The position numbers and the translations under genes were made by a program. DNA of 64,000 nucleotides, from positions 1,116,001 to 1,180,000 of the forward strand of contig CANLYJ010000001.1 of assembly GCA_947495295.1 (NCBI GenBank), given 5' to 3'. Positions within the stretch are counted from its first letter, which is position 1, and each line of letters opens with the position of its first letter. Shown here one piece after another: positions 17,704 to 26,986 of this stretch. The notes below the pieces were generated by a model that searched no databases, was not told the origin of the DNA, and saw only the letters and a program-made list of their open reading frames with translations. Source of the DNA: an uncultured Paracoccaceae bacterium (GTDB taxonomy: Bacteria > Pseudomonadota > Alphaproteobacteria > Rhodobacterales > Rhodobacteraceae).

Positions 17704-19158
17704 ATGGTCTCTCGCGTCATTCCGGTCGACAGTTTTGATTTGGTCATCTTTGGGGGGACCGGTGATCTGGCCCGTCGCAAGATCCTGCCAGGACTGTTCC
17801 GCCGGTTTCTATCCGGTCAAATGCAGGAAGGGTCCCGTATCATCGGTGCCGCGCGGTCTGAGCTGGACGCTGCCGGATATCGGAAGATGATTGCGGAAGC
17901 TGTGGCGGAGTTCGGTGGCGAAGAAGCAAATAATAAGAAAGGCTTAGCTGCCTTTCTTGACCACCTCGACTACGTTGCCATTGATGCAAAAGGTGATGGT
18001 GGCTGGGATAAGCTGGCGCAGCTGGTGCGTCAGGATGTGATTCAGGCATTTTATTTCTCGGTCGCGCCGTCGCTGTTTGGCGAATTGGCCCAACGACTGC
18101 ATGCCAACAATATCGCCAACGCCAAAAGTCGAATCGTTGTTGAGAAACCGTTTGGCCGTGACCTTGAGACGGCGCGTGCGTTGAACGAGACATTGGCCGA
18201 GCATTTCGCGGAACGTCAGATTTACCGTATCGACCACTATCTTGGCAAAGAGACGGTGCAAAACCTGATGGCCGTTCGTTTTGGCAACGTGCTGTTTGAG
18301 CCGCTTTGGAACAACCACTATGTCGATCATATCCAGATTACCGTCGCTGAAACGGTAAGCGTCGAAGGACGGGGCGCATATTACGACAAATCGGGCGCGA
18401 TGCGCGATATGGTGCAGAACCACCTGATGCAGTTGCTTTGCTTGATCGCCATGGAACCGCCGAGCCAGTTTGGCGCAGATGCGGTACGTGACGAAAAACT
18501 GAAAGTGATCCGGGCGTTACAGGATATTGACCATCATCACATCGTGCGCGGTCAGTATGATGCCGGCCCTGATGGCCCCAGCTATCGCGACGATGCAGAG
18601 AACCCGCGCAGTTTCACTGAAAGCTTCATCGCGATGCGCTGTCATATTGCCAATTGGCGTTGGGCCGGTGTGCCGTTTTATCTGCGTACCGGTAAACGGA
18701 TGAAAGCCAGATCGTCGGAAATCACCGTTGTGTTCAAGGATTTGGGCCACACGATTTTTGAAGGTGATGAAGCGCGGCACCGCAATATTCTGTCCATTCG
18801 CTTGCAACCGAACGAGGGGATGGATTTGCAGGTCACCATTAAGGAGCCTGGGCCCGGCGGAATGCGCCTGATTGATGTCCCGCTTGATATGACATTTGCC
18901 GAAGCCCTGGGCGACGAAGAGCATGAGGTCACGGATGCCTATGAACGCCTGATCATGGATGTGATCCGCGGCAATCAGACCCTGTTCATGCGTGGTGATG
19001 AGGTTGAGGCCGCCTGGGCCTGGACCGATCCACTGATCAAGGGCTGGGAGGCACGCAATGATGTGCCAAAGCTTTACGACCCGGGGTCGGCGGGACCGGA
19101 GGATGCCATGATGTTGATGCATCGCGATGGTCGCCGTTGGCGCGATATCAAAGGCTGA
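17704..19158 (+). CDS. zwf: glucose-6-phosphate 1-dehydrogenase
   Basis: Oxidises glucose-6-phosphate to 6-phosphogluconolactone with NAD(P)+, the first step of the Entner-Doudoroff and pentose phosphate routes. The 484 residues are standard length. The nucleotide-binding FGGTGDLARRK is at residues 14-24 and the active-site RIDHYLGKE is near residue 176. GGAG lies 9 bases before the ATG. It heads zwf-pgl-pgi, the usual alphaproteobacterial order. Confidence 0.97.
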   Translation: MVSRVIPVDSFDLVIFGGTGDLARRKILPGLFRRFLSGQMQEGSRIIGAARSELDAAGYRKMIAEAVAEFGGEEANNKKGLAAFLDHLDYVAIDAKGDGGWDKLAQLVRQDVIQAFYFSVAPSLFGELAQRLHANNIANAKSRIVVEKPFGRDLETARALNETLAEHFAERQIYRIDHYLGKETVQNLMAVRFGNVLFEPLWNNHYVDHIQITVAETVSVEGRGAYYDKSGAMRDMVQNHLMQLLCLIAMEPPSQFGADAVRDEKLKVIRALQDIDHHHIVRGQYDAGPDGPSYRDDAENPRSFTESFIAMRCHIANWRWAGVPFYLRTGKRMKARSSEITVVFKDLGHTIFEGDEARHRNILSIRLQPNEGMDLQVTIKEPGPGGMRLIDVPLDMTFAEALGDEEHEVTDAYERLIMDVIRGNQTLFMRGDEVEAAWAWTDPLIKGWEARNDVPKLYDPGSAGPEDAMMLMHRDGRRWRDIKG

Positions 19159-19239
19159 ATAATCGGGCTGGACCCGCCTTTGCTGCGGTGGTCATAGTGA
19201 AGATGGCGTTGCCACACGGAAATCAAAAGGGAGTGGGCT

Positions 19240-19911
19240 ATGCAACTGATTGAATATCCCGATGCTGAAATGATGATGATGGATCTGGCCGATACGTTGG
19301 CCAGTGAGTTGAAGAACTGTTTGCTGGTCCATGACCATGCGTCCTTTGCTGTGCCGGGGGGGACAACCCCCGGTCCGATCTTTGACAGTCTTTGCGCTGT
19401 GGATCTGGATTGGGCGCGGGTGCATGTGATGCTGACCGATGAACGCTGGGTGCCTGAGACATCCGATCGGTCCAACACCAAACTGCTACGCGAACGTTTG
19501 TTGATCGAACGGGCTGCTGATGCCCGATATGTTCCTTTGTATGATGATGCCGCGACCCCGGAAGAAAAACTGCCTGAGCTGTCCCGTGCGTTGGAGCCGG
19601 AGTTGCCGATTTCGGTGATGTTGCTGGGGATGGGTGCCGATATGCATACGGCGTCAATTTTTCCTGGTGCTGATCAGCTTAATCTGGCGTTGAACGGCGA
19701 TGAAAATCTGGTTGCGATGCGTGCCCCGGGCGCGCCGGAGCCGCGCATCACGCTGTCGGCCAAGGTCCTGAAATCCGCAATGAGCCGTCACATTGTCATT
19801 GTCGGCGGTGAAAAGCGTGCGGCGTTAGAGAAGGCCCGTCATTTGCAACCCCAAGAGGCCCCGGTGGCAGCGGTTCTGAACGGTTCCAAAGTCCATTGGG
19901 CGGAGCGTTAG
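19240..19911 (+). CDS. pgl: 6-phosphogluconolactonase
   Basis: Hydrolyses 6-phosphogluconolactone. 223 residues of the DevB/SOL-type, NagB-related family, with AVPGGTTPGPIFD near residue 37, LTDERWVP near residue 64 and the conserved GMGADMHTASIFPG near residue 127. AAAGGGAG precedes the ATG. Three bases separate it from pgi, so the two are co-translated. Confidence 0.94.
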   Translation: MQLIEYPDAEMMMMDLADTLASELKNCLLVHDHASFAVPGGTTPGPIFDSLCAVDLDWARVHVMLTDERWVPETSDRSNTKLLRERLLIERAADARYVPLYDDAATPEEKLPELSRALEPELPISVMLLGMGADMHTASIFPGADQLNLALNGDENLVAMRAPGAPEPRITLSAKVLKSAMSRHIVIVGGEKRAALEKARHLQPQEAPVAAVLNGSKVHWAER

Positions 19912-19914
19912 ACC

Positions 19915-21513
19915 ATGTGGGAAGAGTTGCGGGCGCATCACGCGCAGGTTGCGGATCGTCGTTTTGAGACATTGGTTGATGCAGACCGCGCGGCGGCGTT
20001 TTCGGCCCAGTTCGGTGACATGCTGCTGGACTATGCCAAGACCAATATTGATCTGACCGGTCGCGCCCTTTTGATTGATCTGCTGGAACAAACTGGTGTT
20101 GCAGCCAAACGTGATGCCATGTTCGCCGGAAAACCGATTAACGAGACCGAAGGCCGTGCTGTGTTGCACACCGCCTTGCGGAACCTTGATGGCGGGTCGG
20201 TTGAGGTTGATGGTGAAGATGTCATGCCCGGTGTGTTGGATACGCTGGCCCGGACGGAGAATTTCGCCAATGACGTCCGTGATGGCCGGTTCAAAGGGCA
20301 GGGCGGCAAGATCACCGATGTGGTGAATATCGGGATTGGCGGGTCTGATCTGGGTCCTGCGATGGCCGTCAAGGCGCTTGCCCCCTATCATGACGGTCCG
20401 CGTTGCCATTTCGTCAGCAACGTGGATCCGGCTGATGTGGCTGCAGTTTTACGTGTTTGCGATCCTGAGACGACACTGGTGATTGTCGCCTCCAAGACCT
20501 TTACCACTATTGAGACAATGACCAATGCCCGCACAGCGCAGACATGGATGGCGCAGACTGTGACTGATCCCGGCACCCAATTCGCTGCCCTGTCCACGGC
20601 AGAGGATAAGACCGCCGCATTTGGTATCGATCCAACACGGGTCTTTGGTTTTGAGGATTGGGTCGGTGGCCGTTATTCGATGTGGGGTCCGATTGGCCTG
20701 TCATTGATGATGGCCATTGGTGTCGATGCATTTCGGGCGTTCCTGCGCGGTGCGCAGGCGATGGATACGCATTTCAAAGCCGCGGATTGGTCCGAAAATC
20801 TGCCCGCCATGCTGGCCCTAGTCGGCATCTGGCATAATCAGATTTGCGACTATGCCACACGTGCAGTTTTGCCTTATGATAACCTTCTCAGCCGGTTGCC
20901 TGCCTATCTTCAACAATTGGAGATGGAGAGTAACGGCAAGGGCGTCAGCATGGATGGTGCTGATTTACCCGTTCATTCTGGCCCCGTTGTTTGGGGGGAG
21001 CCGGGAACAAATGGTCAGCATGCGTTTTATCAGCTGATCCATCAGGGCACGCGGGTGATCCCTTGCGAGTTTCTGGTGGCCGCCCGTAGTCATGAAGATG
21101 ATCTGCATCATCAGCATCAATTGCTGGTCGCCAATTGTCTCGCCCAATCAGAGGCGCTGATGCGCGGTCGTGATCTGGAGACTGCGCGAACTAAAATCAC
21201 GGATCGATTTGAAGGTGCTGAGCTGGAACGACAGGCGCGGCACCGTGTGTTTTCGGGCAACCGTCCTTCTGTCACGATCGCCTATCCGCAGCTGACCCCG
21301 TTTGTGCTGGGAGAGATTATCGCGCTTTATGAACATCGCGTGTTTGTTGAAGGCGTTGTGCTGGGCATCAATTCCTATGATCAATGGGGTGTTGAGTTGG
21401 GTAAGGAATTGGCAACCAATTTGCAGCCCGTGGTCGAAGGGGTCCAGCCTACTGATGGTAAAGATGGGTCAACCGCCGCACTTGTTGGGTTTCTGCAAAT
21501 GAATGGCGTCTAG
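19915..21513 (+). CDS. pgi: glucose-6-phosphate isomerase
   Basis: Interconverts glucose-6-phosphate and fructose-6-phosphate. The 532 residues are full length. Recognisable blocks are the substrate-phosphate loop [12 protein letters not shown], the catalytic Glu region [20 protein letters not shown] (two family-signature stretches) and the C-terminal GVELGKELA. It is the last gene of the zwf operon. It lets fructose-derived carbon enter the Entner-Doudoroff route, as is common in marine Rhodobacteraceae, which often lack phosphofructokinase. Confidence 0.96.
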   Translation: MWEELRAHHAQVADRRFETLVDADRAAAFSAQFGDMLLDYAKTNIDLTGRALLIDLLEQTGVAAKRDAMFAGKPINETEGRAVLHTALRNLDGGSVEVDGEDVMPGVLDTLARTENFANDVRDGRFKGQGGKITDVVNIGIGGSDLGPAMAVKALAPYHDGPRCHFVSNVDPADVAAVLRVCDPETTLVIVASKTFTTIETMTNARTAQTWMAQTVTDPGTQFAALSTAEDKTAAFGIDPTRVFGFEDWVGGRYSMWGPIGLSLMMAIGVDAFRAFLRGAQAMDTHFKAADWSENLPAMLALVGIWHNQICDYATRAVLPYDNLLSRLPAYLQQLEMESNGKGVSMDGADLPVHSGPVVWGEPGTNGQHAFYQLIHQGTRVIPCEFLVAARSHEDDLHHQHQLLVANCLAQSEALMRGRDLETARTKITDRFEGAELERQARHRVFSGNRPSVTIAYPQLTPFVLGEIIALYEHRVFVEGVVLGINSYDQWGVELGKELATNLQPVVEGVQPTDGKDGSTAALVGFLQMNGV

Positions 21514-21561
21514 GTCGGCTTTTGTAGTGGCTGCACCGAAAGCGTGTCGAGGGATGCATCG

Positions 21562-22020
21562 ATGATTGCTTTATACGTACCTTACATCATCATTGGCGTG
21601 TTGGTGGTCGCCATGGTGAACGAACTGCGTAGCGGCAAGATATTAAACTGGCTGACCCTCATCCCCTTCGTGCTCTTTATCGTCGTTGCGGCGAACGTGC
21701 CTGACCGGTCGGAGCTGATCTGGCAGCTGGTTCTGGCGGTGGCTGTTTTTGCGGTGGGTCTGTTGTTGTTTGCCTTTGCCGGTTTTGGGGCAGGGGCCGT
21801 GAAGATGATGAGCGGGCTGGCCCTGTTCATTCCGCTGTCGAAAGGTTGGATCGCGCTGGCGGTGTTTGTTGGCAGTGTTTTTCTGGTCGGCGTGGTCGTT
21901 GGCCGGTTGCGCAAAGCGGTCGGCACAAAGGACAGTGCATGGAAGGTGATGAACAGCAATGTGCTGCCCATGACCGTTCCGATGCTGTTGACATGTATCG
22001 CCGTCTTTTTCGTCTGGTAG
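21562..22020 (+). CDS. CpaA/TadV-like prepilin peptidase homologue lacking catalytic aspartates
   Basis: 152-residue polytopic membrane protein (about five segments) with the layout of A24 prepilin peptidases of the Tad type. The two family motifs are altered. The first, DLRxxxIPN, reads ELRSGKILN near residue 21; the second, GAGDVK, reads GAGAVKMM near residue 82. Loss of both Asp residues implies no peptidase activity. The ATG at 21562 has GAGGG upstream; a GTG 18 bases earlier is less likely. No pilus genes are nearby. It may be a core gene of unknown function. Confidence 0.7.
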   Translation: MIALYVPYIIIGVLVVAMVNELRSGKILNWLTLIPFVLFIVVAANVPDRSELIWQLVLAVAVFAVGLLLFAFAGFGAGAVKMMSGLALFIPLSKGWIALAVFVGSVFLVGVVVGRLRKAVGTKDSAWKVMNSNVLPMTVPMLLTCIAVFFVW

Positions 22021-22029
22021 CTGCCGCCG

Positions 22030-22380
22030 CTATATTGCGGCGGTCACGATGATTTCGACATGAAAATCCGGGGTCGCGAGTTTCGCCTCGCCTGTCCAGC
22101 GCGCCGGTGCATGACCTTCGGGTACCCACGCCTCCCATGCTGCGTTCATCTCTTCGAACTGGGTGCTGATATCTGACAGCCAGATTTGAGCAGTCAGCAG
22201 GTTTTCCCTACTTGTCCCGGCCTCGGCCAGCAGATTGTCGATCTGCCCCAAGATATCGTTGGTCTGTTGTGTCACTGATGCGCCCGGTGTGCCGACCTGC
22301 CCGGCGAGGTAAGCCACACTGTTGTGAATGACCAGTTGGCTCATCCTTGGGCCGACATGTTTGCGGGTTACATCTGGCAT
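22030..22380 (-). CDS. RidA-family (Rid) protein
   Basis: 116-residue protein of the YjgF/YER057c/UK114 superfamily, whose RidA members hydrolyse reactive enamine/imine intermediates. Visible features are HNSVAYLAGQVG near residue 20, the ARWTG segment corresponding to the family's conserved Arg, and the C-terminal VEIIVTAAI strand. The ATG at 22380 has AAAGGA 6 bases upstream. It resembles the Rid-other groups more than archetypal RidA, so the substrate is uncertain. It is convergent with the CpaA-like gene, 9 bases away. Confidence 0.85.
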   Translation of the reverse strand: MPDVTRKHVGPRMSQLVIHNSVAYLAGQVGTPGASVTQQTNDILGQIDNLLAEAGTSRENLLTAQIWLSDISTQFEEMNAAWEAWVPEGHAPARWTGEAKLATPDFHVEIIVTAAI

Positions 22381-22559
22381 GGTTTTTCCTTTCATGGGGC
22401 TGTTTGGATCACCCTACACGATGCTGTTGGCGGGGTGAACCAACTGGGCCTGATCGTAAGCGTACGCACCCCTTACCGGCAATCAACCTTCTGCAATTAG
22501 CGTTCGCCAATCCCAGACCGGCCGCATTCCCGGCTGCTGGCAAGCTCAGGAAATGACGC

Positions 22560-24983
22560 ATGAACCTTAGCAGTCTCAGGCTTAGCCTGATTAATCGCCG
22601 TAGCATGAAAACCAAAGCCAAACGCCTGAATATGGCCGGTTTGACGAATGGAATCGCCATCGTGGGGGATCATGCCGGTTTGACGGTGCCGCTGCCCAAT
22701 GGGGTCGCAGCATGGCAATCGCAGGCCTGGGGTGTTGGTATTTATGGTGATGCCAGTTTTGGTATCGGATCATCGCCAACTGATGTCGCAGATGGTGATT
22801 TGCAGGTCTTGTTGTGGCAAGGCATCCGCAGCAATGGCGCGATCTATCATGCCTCTGCGCCGATCCGTTATGCGACCGGAGCGGTGGCCGGGCCCCTTGT
22901 CCAGAGGATGCATACTGTTGGCGTTCCGATTGTGCCCTTCAGCATCGCCCCTGAATTCAGCGGCACTGGTCTGAATTTTACATTCAGGGCGGATGGTCTG
23001 CCCACGGGACTGGACATGAGCACTGCGGGGCAGGTCACCGGCACGCCTGGTGCTGTCGCCAGCGCATCTGTGATGGTGACCGCGATTGACCAATATGGTC
23101 GCATCCTGACAAGTAGCTACAGTTCGGTTGTTCAGCCATTCCCGGCCATTTCCGGTGCCGTGTTGACCAATATTGCCGCGACAACGGCTACCTATCGCAG
23201 TCAGTTGAACCGGACTGGCAGTCTGCATCGCTTGATCAGTGCCAACCCGACCGAGACAGCCGCCACTGTAAAAGCCGTGCCCGCCGTTTTGGCGGAGGCA
23301 CAGTCGGATGTCTTGTTGAACATCACCGATCTGCCGGTCGAGGCTCAGTTTTATGTACATGAGATCGGGATCGGTGATCAGGGCAATGAAACCCCCATTA
23401 ATGTTACCGGTGGCGCAACGACCATAACGATTCCACCCGGTACGGCGGCTGGCGCGCTGTTGGATCGTTCGCATACGGTTGGTGTCCCGATCGTTCCGTA
23501 TGATGTGGCCGGTGATTTTAGTGGCTCTGACCTTGATTTCACATTCGGCGCGAGTGGCCTGCCGTCAGGGTTAGCCATGAGTGCTGCCGGTCAGGTGACC
23601 GGAACGCCGACTGCGGTGGCGAGTGGTTCGGTACAGATCACGGCAACCGACCAATTTGGTCGGACCGTCACAAGCGGCTACGGTGCCGCGGTGCAGCCTT
23701 TCCCGGCGGTATCCGGCGCGGTCCTGTCAGATATTGCCCAGACGACAGCAACATACCGCAGCCGCCTAAATCGCGCGGGCAGCCTGTACCGTTTGGTGAG
23801 CAGCAATCCGTCTGAAACGGCGGCGGCGGTGAAGGCTGTGCCATCGGTCAGTGCAGTTGCGAATACCAATGTCCTTTTGAGTATCACAGGCCTTGCGGCC
23901 GAAGCGCCATTCTATGTGCATGAAATTGGCATTGATGATCAGGGCAACGAAACTGGCATCACTGTCACTGGTGGCACAACCCTGAATCCAGACGCCACTG
24001 CGCCGGTCATTTCCAACGTGTCCTGGGATCAGGGGAGCGGTGCCGGATCGGCTTTCGTCACCAAAGGTGGCATGCTTTATGCAGCGACCCATATGGTGGC
24101 TGATGATCCGGTTGCGGGTGGCGCCGGTGGTTGGGCAAGCCCTGTTTTAGAGACATTTGCCGAGCCGGTCGCCGATTCCGGTGTCGTCTGGTTGAACCTG
24201 CCGGAGACCGAGGCAAGCACCGCCGCTGAAAAAATGAGTTTCTATATTCGTGCGGCGGAAGGTGCGAACTCGACCATTGAGACCGTTGATTATGCCTATC
24301 CGGTGGTGCCGCCGGTTTCATCAGTCAATGCCGTTGATCAAGCGGATGATTTGGGCACAAATGGTGTGCCGACGGCGACGGTTGCAAACTTCTTTGAAGC
24401 GGCGGGCACCTATGTCGTTGGCATTGGTTGTACCTGCTACGACAGCAATGATCACAGCTATACCCTGTCTGGCCCCAATGTCACCGCCGTTGCGCCGTTG
24501 GCCGAAACCACAGGCGATCTGACGAGCGGGCGCACCAATTGCTATATGTATTTGGTCGAGGTGAGTGCGCCGGGTGACCTTGTCTGTACGATCACGGGTG
24601 CCGGAACAAGCTTTGACCGGACCTTTGTCAGTTGGCGCGCGGATGATCGCACAGCAATTGGGGCGATCACCGGAATTGCAAAAAGTGCGGATGCAGGCCC
24701 GACGGGCACGACACTGAACGCCGCCTCTGTTCCAGCAGGCCATCAGGTCTTTGCCATCTTCAGCAATCGCACCGGATCCATGACCGGTGTGCAGTGGACC
24801 GGCGATATTCAAGATGCCGATGAGGTTTATGACGCCCAGACCACGGGCGCACCAAACAGGTTAGCCGCCGCCGCGATCACCCAGGCCGTGAGCGGGGACG
24901 TGAGCACAACGATTATTGGCATCGGTGATGATGTCAGCAACAGCGCCAACAGCGCCATCATCGTCGCATTAGGAGCTGCATAA
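22560..24983 (+). CDS. large protein with tandem putative-Ig (He_PIG-like) repeats
   Basis: 807 residues, not recognised as a whole. Residues about 1-115 form a unique N-terminal region without a signal peptide. Residues about 118-490 hold two 187-residue repeats. Each begins HTVGVPIVP, contains an He_PIG-like block (SGLPSGLAMSAAGQVTGTP) and a fibronectin-like half ending FYVHEIGIxDQGNET. The last 300 residues are a separate beta-rich region. It may be a structural or adhesive protein, or a phage-tail-fibre-like one. It overlaps the next gene by one base. AGGAA lies 8 bases upstream of the ATG. Confidence 0.65.
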   Translation: MNLSSLRLSLINRRSMKTKAKRLNMAGLTNGIAIVGDHAGLTVPLPNGVAAWQSQAWGVGIYGDASFGIGSSPTDVADGDLQVLLWQGIRSNGAIYHASAPIRYATGAVAGPLVQRMHTVGVPIVPFSIAPEFSGTGLNFTFRADGLPTGLDMSTAGQVTGTPGAVASASVMVTAIDQYGRILTSSYSSVVQPFPAISGAVLTNIAATTATYRSQLNRTGSLHRLISANPTETAATVKAVPAVLAEAQSDVLLNITDLPVEAQFYVHEIGIGDQGNETPINVTGGATTITIPPGTAAGALLDRSHTVGVPIVPYDVAGDFSGSDLDFTFGASGLPSGLAMSAAGQVTGTPTAVASGSVQITATDQFGRTVTSGYGAAVQPFPAVSGAVLSDIAQTTATYRSRLNRAGSLYRLVSSNPSETAAAVKAVPSVSAVANTNVLLSITGLAAEAPFYVHEIGIDDQGNETGITVTGGTTLNPDATAPVISNVSWDQGSGAGSAFVTKGGMLYAATHMVADDPVAGGAGGWASPVLETFAEPVADSGVVWLNLPETEASTAAEKMSFYIRAAEGANSTIETVDYAYPVVPPVSSVNAVDQADDLGTNGVPTATVANFFEAAGTYVVGIGCTCYDSNDHSYTLSGPNVTAVAPLAETTGDLTSGRTNCYMYLVEVSAPGDLVCTITGAGTSFDRTFVSWRADDRTAIGAITGIAKSADAGPTGTTLNAASVPAGHQVFAIFSNRTGSMTGVQWTGDIQDADEVYDAQTTGAPNRLAAAAITQAVSGDVSTTIIGIGDDVSNSANSAIIVALGAA
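22911..24000 (+). repeat. 561-bp tandem duplication inside the Ig-like gene
   Basis: Two in-frame copies start at catactgttgg (22911) and catacggttgg (23472), exactly 561 bases (187 codons) apart. They have diverged by many synonymous and conservative changes, so the duplication is not recent. Together they encode the paired Ig/fibronectin-like modules of the protein. Confidence 0.85.
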
Positions 24984-26836
24984 TGCCTTTTGATCTTACC
25001 TTGACAGTTGGCGCGGCATCGACCGCCCAAATCCAGAGCCTGACAACCAGCGATAGCGGCGCAGCCCCGGTTGCGATGCAATTCTGGGTCGATGCAGCAA
25101 CCCTGACCAATTTCACTCCATCCGCTCCAACCGGCAATGAAATCCATGATCGCCGCCGCAGCGGGCTTTATTATTACTGGGACTTTGGTGATGCCTACGA
25201 TTTTGTGGCGAGTGCAGATACGGTCAATGCGGCCCATCTAAACGCAGGCACCGCCAATGGTTTTCTGGGCACGCATGTGTTCAGAACGCCGGGAAATTAC
25301 AATGTCACTTGCCTGATCGTTGATCCCGTCAACGGGTATTCGGAAACGGCGTCCACCCAGATTACCGTGGGTGACCCCGATAGCCTGTTTACGGCTGACA
25401 ATCAGACCATTGTGGTTGATCTGCAAAACCGCATCTATGCCCCTTATCCAAATGCCGAAGTGGTCACATCCGTGGCCCAGATGGTGTCTCGGGTCAAAGG
25501 GTTCAATGATGCGCTGACACCCCGCCGCGTCATATTTCGCCGAGGCCAGACATACCCGTCTTCGGGCTTTGCCATGGGCGTCTACTCCCTATCTACGTTG
25601 TGGCCTACCACCCATATGCTTGCTGCCGATGAGCCGGGCGCAAAGCCGATCATCGATCAGTCAGGCGGAATGGGCCATAACCCAGCCCCCGCGAGCGCCA
25701 ATATCGATCTGGTTTTTCAAAACCTGGTCTTTATCGGCAGGTGGGACCCGACCACCGAAACCGGCAATTCCTTTTCCGGCTATGATCAGAACGGCAAACC
25801 GCCGGTCCAGACACTGTTTGATGGTTGCGAGATCCGCAATCACAACATTAATGTGTCCACCTCAGGAACTGTCGGCAGTCCGGGTGATGGGATTGGCCAG
25901 CATCGCATGTTCTTTAATGACAGCGTTCTGGAAGGTCATCGTCAGTATAATTTCATCGGCGGTGCTCGCCATTTTGCCTTTACTGGCTGTAAGGTCGCGC
26001 AGGATGTTGACGCCTATAACGGCCCGCAAAACAGTTATGGCGAAATCCGGTTTGGCAATTTCCAGTTCCTGGATATTCAGGCCAGCGATTTTTACACCAA
26101 AGGTGGATCAAGCACGCTTGGCAATTACGAAGCCTCACAGCCCAATTGGCGCTTGGACACGGATGGGGTCGGAAATAACTATTTGAATGCGCAGGGTAAT
26201 GTTGTGGAAGGCGGGCGCAACATCATCTCGACCGGTTCAGAGGGATCGCGCCCCTTGCCGACAGGTACATGGGTGATCGAAAAGAACTATCTGCTGGCGA
26301 GCCATACCACGCGCATCGGCCTTTTGATCATGCGACCGGGTATGATTGTGCGGAACAACATCATCACCATTCCTGACACGAGCCGCAACGGCAGCACGCC
26401 ACTGGCGAATGTCTATACGCTGGGTGGAAGCCCCACCAAGGTGCCGGATGCGCAGGAGGCAAACAGGTATGAGTTTGTTGGCAACACTGTCGTCATCCAG
26501 CTGTCTGGGAATTACACGATCCAGTCAACGCAAGGCACAACTGCTGGGCATGTGGTCGCCAATAACATCGTGTATACATCATCCAATCAATCTGATGGTC
26601 CATTGAATACCGCGACCGCCTTTGTCGCCCGCGAGAAAGGTTACAAAGACAGCATCACCCCGCAGGTTGCAGCGACTGCGACCCCGCCTGGGTCTGCCTG
26701 GATGGCGGCCCCGCAATCGGGAGCAGGGGCCATTAATGGTGCTGTGGGATCAGTCGCTGGCTACCAGATCCCTTACGATGATTTCTTGGGTCAGCCACGT
26801 GTGCAGAATTTCAAAGGGGCTGTTGCGCCATTGTGA
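24983..26836 (+). CDS. PKD-like domain plus right-handed beta-helix protein
   Basis: 617 residues without a signal peptide. Residues about 1-132 look like a PKD/Ig domain (LYYYWDFGD near residue 59, THVFRTPGNYNVTCLIVD). The remainder has the repeating short-strand pattern of a pectate-lyase-like beta-helix, with segments such as LVFQNLVFIGRW, TLFDGCEIRNHNI and MIVRNNIITIPD. The ATG overlaps the preceding stop (TAATG), so the pair forms one unit. Polysaccharide binding or depolymerase activity is possible; no catalytic site can be assigned. tRNA-Gly lies 24 bases beyond its end on the other strand. Confidence 0.65.
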   Translation: MPFDLTLTVGAASTAQIQSLTTSDSGAAPVAMQFWVDAATLTNFTPSAPTGNEIHDRRRSGLYYYWDFGDAYDFVASADTVNAAHLNAGTANGFLGTHVFRTPGNYNVTCLIVDPVNGYSETASTQITVGDPDSLFTADNQTIVVDLQNRIYAPYPNAEVVTSVAQMVSRVKGFNDALTPRRVIFRRGQTYPSSGFAMGVYSLSTLWPTTHMLAADEPGAKPIIDQSGGMGHNPAPASANIDLVFQNLVFIGRWDPTTETGNSFSGYDQNGKPPVQTLFDGCEIRNHNINVSTSGTVGSPGDGIGQHRMFFNDSVLEGHRQYNFIGGARHFAFTGCKVAQDVDAYNGPQNSYGEIRFGNFQFLDIQASDFYTKGGSSTLGNYEASQPNWRLDTDGVGNNYLNAQGNVVEGGRNIISTGSEGSRPLPTGTWVIEKNYLLASHTTRIGLLIMRPGMIVRNNIITIPDTSRNGSTPLANVYTLGGSPTKVPDAQEANRYEFVGNTVVIQLSGNYTIQSTQGTTAGHVVANNIVYTSSNQSDGPLNTATAFVAREKGYKDSITPQVAATATPPGSAWMAAPQSGAGAINGAVGSVAGYQIPYDDFLGQPRVQNFKGAVAPL

Positions 26837-26860
26837 CCGAAGACTGTCACGCTGGTTGTT

Positions 26861-26934
26861 TGGAGCGGGTAACGGGAATCGAACCCGTAACTTAAGCTTG
26901 GGAAGCTCGCGTGATACCTTTTCACCATACCCGC
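26861..26934 (-). tRNA. tRNA-Gly (CCC)
   Basis: Reading the minus strand, acceptor GCGGGTA pairs with TACCCGC, followed by discriminator T and an encoded CCA. The D-stem is GTGA/TCAC. The anticodon loop TTCCCAA gives CCC. The T-arm is ACGGG-TTCGATT-CCCGT. 74 nucleotides. The 3' end points toward the Ig-like/beta-helix gene pair. Confidence 0.95.
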
Positions 26935-26986
26935 CGCGCGGTCGGGCATACGCCGCAGGGGCGGTGTCGTCAATCTGTGTTTTGTC

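Noticed and set aside
22396..26934. Ig-like/beta-helix gene pair as an island integrated at tRNA-Gly
   Set aside because: No repeat of the tRNA-Gly 3' end was found at the far side and no integrase is present; only proximity supports it.
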